Positions 8,021-15,117 of a stretch of 64,000 bases of DNA are shown in pieces (the first letter of the stretch is position 1; each line of letters begins with the position of its first letter). Origin of the DNA: VFJZ01 sp046598415 (GTDB lineage Bacteria > Actinomycetota > Thermoleophilia > Gaiellales > F1-60-MAGs149); assembly GCA_046598415.1 (NCBI GenBank), contig JBKJIG010000031.1:86520-150519 (forward strand), in the 5' to 3' direction. Position numbers and translations under genes: made by a program. The notes under the pieces were generated by a model, which had not been told where the DNA came from, searched no databases, and worked only from the letters and a program-made list of their open reading frames with translations.

Positions 8021-10436
8021 GCCCGCGCTCGCCCCGGACGAGCTCGCCGCGATCGATGCGTGGTGGCGCGCTGCGAACTACCTCAGCGCCGGCCAGATCT
8101 ACCTGATGGCGAACCCGCTGCTGCGCGAGCCGCTGCGGCCGGAGCACGTCAAGCCGCGCCTGCTCGGCCACTGGGGGACGACGCCGGGGCTGAACCTGCT
8201 CTACGCGCACCTGAACCGCATCATCGTCGCGCACGACGCCGACCTCCTGTTCATCGCCGGCCCCGGCCACGGCGGCCCGGCGATGTGCGCGAGCACGTGG
8301 CTCGAGGGGTCCTACACGGAGCACTGGCCGACCGTCACCGCGGACGGCGCCGGGATGCAGAAGCTGTTCCGCCAGTTCTCGTTCCCGGGCGGCGTTCCGA
8401 GCCACGTCGCGCCCGAAACGCCCGGCTCGATCCACGAGGGTGGCGAGCTCGGCTACGCGCTCGCGCACGCCTACGGCGCGGCCCTCGACAATCCCGATCT
8501 CGTGGTGGCCTGCGTGATCGGCGACGGTGAGGCCGAGACGGGGCCGCTCGCGGCCAGCTGGCACGCGAACAAGTTCCTGAACCCGGCGACCGACGGCGCG
8601 GTCCTGCCGATCCTGCACCTAAACGGCTGGAAGATCGCGAACCCGACCGTGCTCGCGCGGATCGGCGAGGCGGAGCTGACGCAGCTCCTGTCCGGCTACG
8701 GACATCGTCCGCTGATCGTCTCGGGCGACGATCCCGAGCGCGTGCACCAGGCGTTGGCGGCGGCGCTGGACGACGCCTACGCCGATATCCGCCGCATCCA
8801 GCACGAGGCCCGTGCGGGCGGCGCCGTGCGGCGTCCGCCCTGGCCGATGATCGTCCTCGAGACGCCGAAGGGATGGACCGGCCCGCAGACGGTCGACGGC
8901 CTCAAGGTCGAGGGCACCTGGCGCTCGCACCAGGTGCCGCTGTCCGCGACCCGCACCAACCCGGAGCACCTGGCGGCCCTCGAGCGATGGCTGCGCAGCT
9001 ACCGGCCGGAGGAGCTGTTCGATGCCGACGGCCGCCCGGCGGAGACGATCCGCGCCCTGGCACCGAACCGGTCGAAGCGGATGGGATCGAGCCCGCACGC
9101 CAACGGCGGCAAGCTGCTGCGCGACCTCACGCTGCCCGAGTTCCGCGCGTTCGGTGTCGACGTTCCCCGGCCCGGGGCGACGACGGCCGAGGCGACGCGC
9201 GTGCTCGGCCGGTACCTGGCCGAGGTGATGCGACTGAACGCCGGCGCCCGCAACTTCCGCATCGTCGGCCCCGACGAGACGGCGTCCAACCGCCTGGGCG
9301 ACGTCTTCGAGGTGACGGGTCGCGCCTGGATGGGCGAGCGCACGGCCGACGACGAGGACCTCGCGGCCGACGGCCGGGTCATGGAGATCCTCTCGGAGCA
9401 CGTCTGCCAGGGTTGGCTCGAGGGCTACCTGCTGACGGGCCGGCACGGCCTGTTCTCGTGCTACGAGGCGTTCGTCCACATCGTCGACTCGATGTTCAAC
9501 CAGCACGCGAAGTGGATCAAGACCGCGCACGGCATCCCGTGGCGGCGGCCCGTCGCGTCGCTCAACTACCTGCTCACGTCGCACGTCTGGCGCCAGGACC
9601 ACAACGGTTTCTCGCACCAGGACCCCGGCTTCATCGACCACGTCATGAACAAGCGGGCCGAGGTGATCCGCGTGTACCTGCCGCCCGACGCCAACACGCT
9701 GCTGTCGGTGGGCGACCACTGCCTGCGCAGCCGCGACTACGTGAACGTCATCGTCGCGGGCAAGCAGCCGGCGCCGAACTGGCTGACCGTCGAGGAGGCC
9801 GCCGACCACTGCACGCGCGGCCTCGGCATCTGGGACTGGGCGACGAACGAGGGCGAGGAGGGGCCTGACGTGGTGATGGCCTGCGCCGGCGACGTCCCGA
9901 CGCTCGAGACCCTGGCGGCGGTGAGCATGCTGCGCGACCGGCTCCCGCACCTGCGCGTGCGGGTCGTGAACGTGGTCGACCTGATGCGCCTCCAGCCCGC
10001 CGCCGAGCACCCGCACGGCCTTCCCGACGTCGAGTTCGACGCCATCTTCACGCCGGACCGGCCCGTGATCTTCGCGTACCACGGCTACCCGTGGCTGATC
10101 CACCGTCTGACGTACCGGCGCACGAACCACCGCAACATCCACGTGCGCGGCTACCGCGAGGAGGGCACGACCACGACGCCGTTCGACATGGTGATGCTGA
10201 ACGACCTCGACCGGTTCCACCTCGTCGCCGACGTGATCGACCGGGTGCCGTCGCTCGGCCCGCCTGCGGCCGACGTCCGGCAGGACATGGTCGACGCGCG
10301 CAACCGCGCGCGGCGCCATACCCGCGAGCACGGCGTCGACACCCCGGAGGTCACCGAGTGGACCTGGGACGTTCCGGGCGGACCGCACGATCCGCCACCA
10401 GGATCGTCTCCCGCTCGGCGTCCGACCGGAACCTGA
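8013..10436 (+). CDS. xfp: Phosphoketolase (xylulose-5-P/fructose-6-P)
   Basis: An 807-aa protein, the usual family length. Thiamine-diphosphate-dependent cleavage of xylulose-5-P (and often fructose-6-P) gives acetyl-phosphate and an aldose phosphate. Signature segments are GPGHGGPA, the SFPGGVPSH-x-PETPGSIHEGGELGY stretch, the ThDP motif GDGEAETGPLA, and HLNGWKI. XFP_N, XFP and XFP_C follow in order. The start ATG overlaps the DHOD-like gene by 8 bp. Phosphoketolase supplies acetyl-phosphate, hence ATP, without respiration, which fits an oxygen-limited regulon. The C-terminal ~20 residues are Pro/Gly-rich and probably disordered. Confidence 0.96.
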   Translation: MAEPALAPDELAAIDAWWRAANYLSAGQIYLMANPLLREPLRPEHVKPRLLGHWGTTPGLNLLYAHLNRIIVAHDADLLFIAGPGHGGPAMCASTWLEGSYTEHWPTVTADGAGMQKLFRQFSFPGGVPSHVAPETPGSIHEGGELGYALAHAYGAALDNPDLVVACVIGDGEAETGPLAASWHANKFLNPATDGAVLPILHLNGWKIANPTVLARIGEAELTQLLSGYGHRPLIVSGDDPERVHQALAAALDDAYADIRRIQHEARAGGAVRRPPWPMIVLETPKGWTGPQTVDGLKVEGTWRSHQVPLSATRTNPEHLAALERWLRSYRPEELFDADGRPAETIRALAPNRSKRMGSSPHANGGKLLRDLTLPEFRAFGVDVPRPGATTAEATRVLGRYLAEVMRLNAGARNFRIVGPDETASNRLGDVFEVTGRAWMGERTADDEDLAADGRVMEILSEHVCQGWLEGYLLTGRHGLFSCYEAFVHIVDSMFNQHAKWIKTAHGIPWRRPVASLNYLLTSHVWRQDHNGFSHQDPGFIDHVMNKRAEVIRVYLPPDANTLLSVGDHCLRSRDYVNVIVAGKQPAPNWLTVEEAADHCTRGLGIWDWATNEGEEGPDVVMACAGDVPTLETLAAVSMLRDRLPHLRVRVVNVVDLMRLQPAAEHPHGLPDVEFDAIFTPDRPVIFAYHGYPWLIHRLTYRRTNHRNIHVRGYREEGTTTTPFDMVMLNDLDRFHLVADVIDRVPSLGPPAADVRQDMVDARNRARRHTREHGVDTPEVTEWTWDVPGGPHDPPPGSSPARRPTGT

Positions 10437-10498
10437 CGGCCTCCGGGACGGCGCAGACCGGTTGCGTGATCGTCCGTAGGAAATGCCCCGTGCCGGAC

Positions 10499-10513
10499 TG
10501 CGGCAAAGCCGCA
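10499..10513. promoter_or_regulatory. Palindrome TGCGGCAAAGCCGCA, motif variant (site 6)
   Basis: Perfect 6+3+6 palindrome with an AAA centre but GGC/GCC instead of GGG/CCC. It lies about 90 bp before the USP start at 10598, inside the otherwise empty 10437-10597 gap. Grouped with the regional motif by position and centre; weaker than the exact copies. Confidence 0.45.
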
Positions 10514-10597
10514 CCTCACATCGCGTCGCCCGCGGATGGAGCAGCACCGGCGGCGACGGATGATGCGTCCGTAGGCACTCACGGAAAGGAGAGGTCG

Positions 10598-11041
10598 ATG
10601 GACCTCATCGTGCACGCAACGGATGGATCTCCCGAGGCCGCCGCGGCTCTGGATCTCGCCATCGAACTGGCCAAGGACACCGGCGCCAGGCTCGCCGTGC
10701 TCGCGGTGCACGTACCGGTTCCCGGTGGCAAGGGAATCGCGCCGCCGATCTCGCAGGTCGAGCAGCCACACGGCGCCGAGCACCTCGCCGAGGCGGCCGC
10801 GGCGACGGCGAACGCCGCCGGCATCGACACCAAGCCGTACGTCGCGACCGGTGAGCCGGCGAAGGAGATCGTGCGCCTCGCCAAGGACCTGGGCGCGAAC
10901 CTGATCGTGATCGGTTCCCGCGGGCTCGGCGGGGTGCGCGGGGCGCTCGTTGGATCCGTGTCGCGCGCCGTCATGACGCACTCCACCGTCCCGGTGACGG
11001 TCGTCACGAGCCGCTCCGTCCGCGAGCCGGCCCGCGCGTAG
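10598..11041 (+). CDS. Universal stress protein, UspA family
   Basis: A 147-aa single USP domain beginning MDLIVHATDGSPEA, with an intact ATP signature (GSRGLGGVRGALVGS). A strong ribosome binding site (AAAGGAGAGG) stands before the ATG at 10598, which settles the start; the longer frame upstream runs through the phosphoketolase gene. The proposed regulatory palindrome is about 90 bp upstream. It is a monocistronic unit between the phosphoketolase and the transporter remnant. Confidence 0.93.
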   Translation: MDLIVHATDGSPEAAAALDLAIELAKDTGARLAVLAVHVPVPGGKGIAPPISQVEQPHGAEHLAEAAAATANAAGIDTKPYVATGEPAKEIVRLAKDLGANLIVIGSRGLGGVRGALVGSVSRAVMTHSTVPVTVVTSRSVREPARA

Positions 11042-11050
11042 AGCGACTGG

Positions 11051-11060
11051 CGGGTTCCCG
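11051..11060. promoter_or_regulatory. Palindrome CGGGTTCCCG, motif variant (site 7)
   Basis: CGGG-TT-CCCG with a 2-nt centre, about 40 bp before the ATG of the transporter remnant at 11097. It is the weakest member of the motif set. Confidence 0.35.
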
Positions 11061-11096
11061 GGTACGCCACCCCCCGGCATCGGGGACCCGCCAGGT

Positions 11097-11728
11097 ATGT
11101 CGCTGTGGATGACCCCGCCCGACGCCCTGGCGTGCCGCCGAGGCGTGGGCGCTGGGCGACACCCTCGACGCCGAGATCGTGATCGACGGGGCACGCGTCG
11201 GCCGCCTCCGCGACCTCGCGGTGCGCCTCGGCGACGTAGGTCCTCGACCGCACCGCCGCGGTCGGCGTCGAGATCGGCGCGGCCGCCGTGCTGCGCCGGA
11301 TCGGCCTGCGCCGGCTGGCGCGACACGCGCGCCGCGACCTGATCCCGATCTTCGCGATCCACCTGCCGGGCGCCAGCCACGAGCCGCTCACCCTCGAGAC
11401 GACGCACGCGCGCTGGCTTCGCTGCAGGCACACGAGCTCGCCGGCCTGCTCGACCGAGACGCTGGAGCCAGAGCACGCCGCCCGGACGCGGCATCACCTC
11501 GCACGCCACGCCACCCGGCGGGCCCGTCGCCGGCTGACCGATCTCCAAAGCGCCGTAGGGCCCGGCTCGCCGCGTTCGCAGCCGTGCTGGGACCGGGCCT
11601 CCTGGCCGGGCGATCGCGGGCTGATGGGCGCCTACGCCAGCTCCCGTCTCGTGACGGCCCTGGGCTGGCTCACGGTGATGGCGGTCGGCGGCTGCGTGGT
11701 CGCCCTCGCGGCCGCCGCGCTCGTCTGA
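11097..11728 (+). pseudogene. Broken MgtE_N/Nramp-type metal transporter remnant
   Basis: No single frame gives a sensible protein, but pieces in different frames do. MSLWMTPPDALA is followed by AEAWALGDTLDAEIVIDGAR and VGRLRDLAVRLGDV (PRC-barrel-like). Another frame gives LDRTAAVGVEIGAAAVLRRI, then an MgtE_N-like LQAHELAGLLD and LEPEHAA. After that comes AAVLGPGLLAG, like the first helix of Nramp transporters. Directly after it, one frame over, is DRGLMGAYASSRLVTALGWL, like the Nramp C-terminal helix. The roughly 380 residues of core expected between these are absent. I infer an internal deletion plus several frameshifts. The family name rests on pattern memory, not a search. Confidence 0.5.
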
Positions 11729-11739
11729 CGAGGGGGTCG

Positions 11740-12150
11740 CTACTTGACGATCAGCACGTCGCAGGAGGCGTGGTGCGCGACACGGTCAGAGACGGAGCCG
11801 AGCAACGCGCGCTGCATGCCGTTCTGGTTGCGGCTGCCGACGATGATCAGCGAGTAGCCGTCGCGCTCGGCGGCCTCGCAGATGGCGTCCGCGGGGTCGC
11901 CGACGGCCTCGATGGTGTGCGCCTCAACGCCACGGCCGGCGAGGAACTCGATCGCCTCGGCCAGTTCGGCGCGATGCTCGGACGGGCCGTCGCCCGCGAC
12001 GAACGGTCCACCGGAGCGCGGTCCGCCGGCGACTCTCGGAACCACGCTGATGACGCCGAGCGTGTCGCCGTACAGGGTCATCGTGGCTGCTCGGTCGAGC
12101 GCCGCCTTGGCGCTCTCCGTGCCGTCATAGCCCACCAGCAGCTTCGACAT
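11740..12150 (-). CDS. Universal stress protein, UspA family
   Basis: A 136-aa single USP domain beginning MSKLLVGYDGTESA. The signature is GSRNQNGMQRALLGS, so the second Gly is Asn; ATP binding may still occur. The ATG at 12150 has a strong GGAGG ribosome binding site, which fixes the start; the longer frame upstream is not conserved. The leader contains an 8-bp hairpin (12162-12185) just before the ribosome binding site and an exact motif copy at 12240-12252, about 95 bp upstream. Confidence 0.93.
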   Translation of the reverse strand: MSKLLVGYDGTESAKAALDRAATMTLYGDTLGVISVVPRVAGGPRSGGPFVAGDGPSEHRAELAEAIEFLAGRGVEAHTIEAVGDPADAICEAAERDGYSLIIVGSRNQNGMQRALLGSVSDRVAHHASCDVLIVK

Positions 12151-12161
12151 TTCCAACCTCC

Positions 12162-12185
12162 AGAGGTTCTGATCGCTGAACCTCT
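12162..12185 (-). promoter_or_regulatory. Leader hairpin before USP ribosome binding site
   Basis: AGAGGTTC / GAACCTCT arms (8 bp, perfect) around an 8-nt loop, a few bases upstream of the ribosome binding site of the USP at 11740-12150. In RNA it could stabilise the leader or modulate translation. No known riboswitch is recognised. Confidence 0.4.
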
Positions 12186-12239
12186 CGAGCGTTGCACCGC
12201 GCCGAGACCGGCGAATCGGCGACAGCCCGGTCCGGGCCT

Positions 12240-12252
12240 GCGGGAAACCCGC
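12240..12252. promoter_or_regulatory. Exact palindromic motif GCGGGAAACCCGC (site 8)
   Basis: Exact 5+3+5 palindrome in the short gap between the oxidase subunit I stop (12258) and the USP start (12150), both on the minus strand. The distance to the USP ATG is about 95 bp. It suggests the USP has its own promoter rather than only read-through from the oxidase. Confidence 0.6.
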
Positions 12253-12257
12253 GCCGC

Positions 12258-14075
12258 CTACAACTGGATGAGCAGGCCGGCGACGAGCAGCAGCAGCGCC
12301 AGCAGCATCGCCCAGGCTCCCTGGCGGCGCGCGCCGAGCGCCACGGCGACGTAGCCGGCGAGGATGCCGAGGGGCGCCCACAGGAACGGGCTCTGCCAGA
12401 GGGACGGGATCGCGAGCGCCACGCCGCCGGCGGCGAGCAGCCCCGCCAGCACGTCACGCGGCTCCTCGCGCGCGATCGTGTCAGTACGGGCGTCGTCGGG
12501 TGGCTTCGGGCCGAGCGCCCCGGACAACCACGTCACGCCCAGCGTCCGCGCGAGGTTGTACGCGAAGATCGCCTGGCCGATCACGATCAGCGCCACGAAC
12601 GGCAGCGCCAGTTGGCTCATCGTCAGGTACTGGTCCGGCAGGACCGCGAACCGGCGCGGCGCGCCCTCGAGCCCCTGCCACATCCACGGGATCACCGACC
12701 CGTACCCGCCCACCACCGTCAGGGCCAGATGCCAGTCGGCGAGGCGCAGGGAGTGCCACGGTCTGCCAACGATGCCAGGCAGGAAGTAGTAGATGGCCCC
12801 GAAGATCACCATCCCGATGTGGATCAGCGCCATGTTGTGGAAGTGCCCGACGATCCACAGGGTGTTGTGGGCGACGACGTCGTACTGGATCGTCGCGAGC
12901 CCGACGCCCTGCAGGCCGGCCACCAGCCACGAGACCAGCGCCACCGACAGGAACCGGGCAGCCGGGCTCGACCAGTCGAAGGCCGATCGGTAGATGGTGA
13001 AGCCGAGCGAGAACAGCGAGATCGCGGACGGGATCGTCACCGCGTAGGTGAGCGGTTGCGTGAAGCTGTTGACCGACTGCTGGAAGCTCTCCGGGAAGTC
13101 GGTGTACATGTGATGCGCGCCGATGATCACGTTCGAGACGACGGCGATCGTCCACGCGACGGCGATGATGTGGCCGGCCACCAGATCACGGCCGGCGAGC
13201 TTCGGGATGATGTGGTAGTAGACGGCGACGGCCGGGAACAGCAGCAGGTAGACGACCGGGTGGCCGAACCACCAGAGCATCGTCTTCGCGAGCAGCGGGT
13301 CGACGGTCACGGACGGCTGGATGGCCTGGACGACCATCAGCACGAGCAGGATGGCGAGCGGCAGCGTCGCGACGATCATGTCGAGGGCGATCACGGCGAG
13401 CGGGATCGCGGCGTACGGCAGCGGCCGGTCGGTTGCGAAGCGCTTCGGCCGCAGGTAGCCGAACCCGAGCGAGCACAGCACCCGGTGCCCGAAGCCCGCG
13501 CCGGCGCGGGCGCCGAGCCCCGGCCCCGTCAGCACCGCGAGCAGCGCGAAACAGTACGCGAAGATCGACAGGCCGACCGAGAGCACCGACAGCGCGAACA
13601 GCGCCGTCGTCGTCTCCGTCCACTGTCCGGTCGAGGAGAACGGCAGCGGGTAGAGGAACACCCACGAGCCGGCGAAGTGCTGCGCCAGCACCGTGATGAC
13701 GATGCCGGCGACGCCGACCACCATCGTCCACCACGAGATGGACGCCCACCGGTACCCCCAGCCGCGCAGCTCGAAGCCCGATTCCTGGAGGATCCAGTAC
13801 GAGAGGCCCATCAGGCAGAACGCGGCCCAACCGACGAAGGTCGCCAAGCCGTGCGCCGTCATCAGCTCGTACCACACGGCGGGCGAGACGGTGATGACCT
13901 CGGCCTGGCTCTCGCGCAGCACGCCACCGAGCGACCCGCCGACCAGGAAGAACAGGGTCGAGGTCAGCACGTGGCGCAAGACCAGCGACTTGGCCCGGTC
14001 GCGGACGGCGGCGACGCTCAACTCGGCCTCGCCGGTCCGGCCGAGGTAGCCGGCCGGGATGCCGACGGCACTCAC
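12258..14075 (-). CDS. Heme-copper oxygen reductase subunit I, B-type (ba3-like)
   Basis: A 605-aa polytopic membrane protein, the catalytic subunit of a terminal oxidase. Visible ligands are the low-spin heme His in MTAHGLATF, CuB His and cross-link-type Tyr in WWFGHPVVYLL, the His pair in GAHHMYTDF, and heme ligands in GHFHNM. GHPVVY, rather than GHPEVY, together with the short subunit II indicates the B family, known for high O2 affinity. The start is GTG at 14075, overlapping the subunit II stop (GTGA); the upstream frame is discarded. No subunit III gene is present. Placement in the USP/DosS region fits microaerobic respiration. Confidence 0.93.
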   Translation of the reverse strand: MSAVGIPAGYLGRTGEAELSVAAVRDRAKSLVLRHVLTSTLFFLVGGSLGGVLRESQAEVITVSPAVWYELMTAHGLATFVGWAAFCLMGLSYWILQESGFELRGWGYRWASISWWTMVVGVAGIVITVLAQHFAGSWVFLYPLPFSSTGQWTETTTALFALSVLSVGLSIFAYCFALLAVLTGPGLGARAGAGFGHRVLCSLGFGYLRPKRFATDRPLPYAAIPLAVIALDMIVATLPLAILLVLMVVQAIQPSVTVDPLLAKTMLWWFGHPVVYLLLFPAVAVYYHIIPKLAGRDLVAGHIIAVAWTIAVVSNVIIGAHHMYTDFPESFQQSVNSFTQPLTYAVTIPSAISLFSLGFTIYRSAFDWSSPAARFLSVALVSWLVAGLQGVGLATIQYDVVAHNTLWIVGHFHNMALIHIGMVIFGAIYYFLPGIVGRPWHSLRLADWHLALTVVGGYGSVIPWMWQGLEGAPRRFAVLPDQYLTMSQLALPFVALIVIGQAIFAYNLARTLGVTWLSGALGPKPPDDARTDTIAREEPRDVLAGLLAAGGVALAIPSLWQSPFLWAPLGILAGYVAVALGARRQGAWAMLLALLLLVAGLLIQL

Positions 14076-14596
14076 GGAACGACCTTGAAGCTGGTGACCA
14101 TCGTGTGGTGCCCGATGCCGCAGTACTCGAAGCAGCGCACGGCGTAGACCCCCGGACGCTGCAGCGTCAGCCGCAGCGTCGACGGCCACTGCGGCATCAT
14201 CTGCGCCTGCGCGACGAAGGTGCCGGACGGGTCGTAGATGGCGAAGGCGTGGTTGACGTCCTTGGCGGTCAGGCGGAACTCGACCTGCCGGCCCGCCTTG
14301 ACGGTGGTGGTCGAGAACGTGAAGCCGTACTGCTGGGCGACGACATCGACGACCTGCTGATCGGCCCGCGCCTCAGCGTTCCACGGCGTCTCGGAGATGG
14401 TCGCCGCTGCCGACCCGACCAGCGCGATCATGACGACGACGAACCAGACGTTCTCACGCCGCTTCCAGCGCGCGACGTTCATCGGCTTCGCGCGGGCCTT
14501 CGCACGGGTGGACAGGAAGATCATCGCGAACACGACGAGGCCCAGGACGACCAGCCCGAGGTAGATCAGATTGAAGACCACCATCGTCCGGTTCAT
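14072..14596 (-). CDS. Oxygen reductase subunit II with CuA site
   Basis: A 174-aa protein with two N-terminal TM helices (about 5-30 and 48-68) and a cupredoxin domain. CuA ligands are visible: His in KDVNHAFAIYDP and the C-x3-C-x3-H-x2-M cluster in CFEYCGIGHHTM. It accepts electrons from cytochrome c or a cupredoxin and passes them to subunit I. It is the first gene of a two-gene operon, its stop overlapping the subunit I start. The ATG at 14596 begins MNRTMVVFNLIYL. The perfect palindrome at 14643-14681 lies about 50-85 bp upstream. Confidence 0.93.
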   Translation of the reverse strand: MNRTMVVFNLIYLGLVVLGLVVFAMIFLSTRAKARAKPMNVARWKRRENVWFVVVMIALVGSAAATISETPWNAEARADQQVVDVVAQQYGFTFSTTTVKAGRQVEFRLTAKDVNHAFAIYDPSGTFVAQAQMMPQWPSTLRLTLQRPGVYAVRCFEYCGIGHHTMVTSFKVVP

Positions 14597-14642
14597 CGCG
14601 AGTGACGCTAACGGCCCCCCGCAGGCCGGTCCTCGGCGGATC

Positions 14643-14681
14643 ATGCAGTCCGGCTGCGGGAAACCCGCAGCCGGACTGCAT
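14643..14681. promoter_or_regulatory. Perfect 18-bp palindrome containing exact motif (site 9)
   Basis: Arms 14643-14660 and 14664-14681 are perfectly complementary around AAA. The centre (14656-14668) is an exact GCGGGAAACCCGC. It lies between the stop of the secreted protein gene (14686) and the oxidase subunit II start (14596), both minus strand. It could end transcription of the former, control the latter, or both. There is no U-tract. Confidence 0.65.
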
Positions 14682-14685
14682 CTGC

Positions 14686-15117
14686 TCAGTTGAAGGTCTG
14701 GTCGCAGTTCTGAAAGGTGTTCTTCGCACCCGGGGCACCGATGCAGATGTCGTTGGTACCCGTGCCGCCGTCGAGCGTGTTCCTCGTCGCAGACTGGCCG
14801 CCGGCGACGATGCAGTCGTTGCCGGCGCCACCGTTGTAGCTCACGTTTCCCGTCTTGTTCACACCGATGATCAGCTCCGCCGCCGATGTCCCGGTGACGG
14901 TCGTGACGCCGGCGGCCATGACGATCTTGGCGGTCAGTGCCAGCGCCGCACACTCGCTCGGCGCCAGCTGGACCGGCGTCGCGGCCTGAGCACCGCTCTT
15001 GCCGGCACGTGTGACGGGCACCGTGTTACTGGCCGTGAAGCCGGTGACGGACGTGAGGATGGCCGCGAACACGAAGACGACGCCGGCGGTCCGCGCCAGT
15101 GTGCGCCGCGGCATCAT
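14686..15117 (-). CDS. Small secreted RTX-like protein with FTASNTVP motif
   Basis: A 143-aa predicted exported protein. A twin-Arg/hydrophobic N-terminus (about 4-26) is followed by FTASNTVPVTRAG, then a C-terminal half with two glycine/aspartate repeats (GGAGNDCIVAGG, LDGGTGTNDICIG) that recall hemolysin-type calcium-binding turns. Four or more Cys could form disulfides. The ATG at 15117 overlaps the stop of the signal peptidase gene (ATGA), indicating translational coupling; ATG 15114 is an alternative. The shared motif with the protein at 17029-17448 makes both likely substrates of the peptidase between them (inference). Confidence 0.75.
   Translation of the reverse strand: MMPRRTLARTAGVVFVFAAILTSVTGFTASNTVPVTRAGKSGAQAATPVQLAPSECAALALTAKIVMAAGVTTVTGTSAAELIIGVNKTGNVSYNGGAGNDCIVAGGQSATRNTLDGGTGTNDICIGAPGAKNTFQNCDQTFN

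Noticed and set aside
10472..10490. GTAGGAAATGCCCCG as a further motif copy
   Set aside because: Only one half resembles the motif; the better palindrome at 10499-10513 is a few bases away.
11179..12354. Long plus-strand open frame across the transporter remnant and the USP at 11740-12150
   Set aside because: It is Arg/Pro/Ala-rich, antisense to a clear USP gene with a strong ribosome binding site, and only its first part fits the remnant described.
12192..14147. Long plus-strand open frame antisense to the oxidase subunit I gene
   Set aside because: Composition is Arg/His/Glu/Asp-rich as expected for the antisense of a high-GC membrane protein; subunit I with all heme and copper ligands is the real gene.
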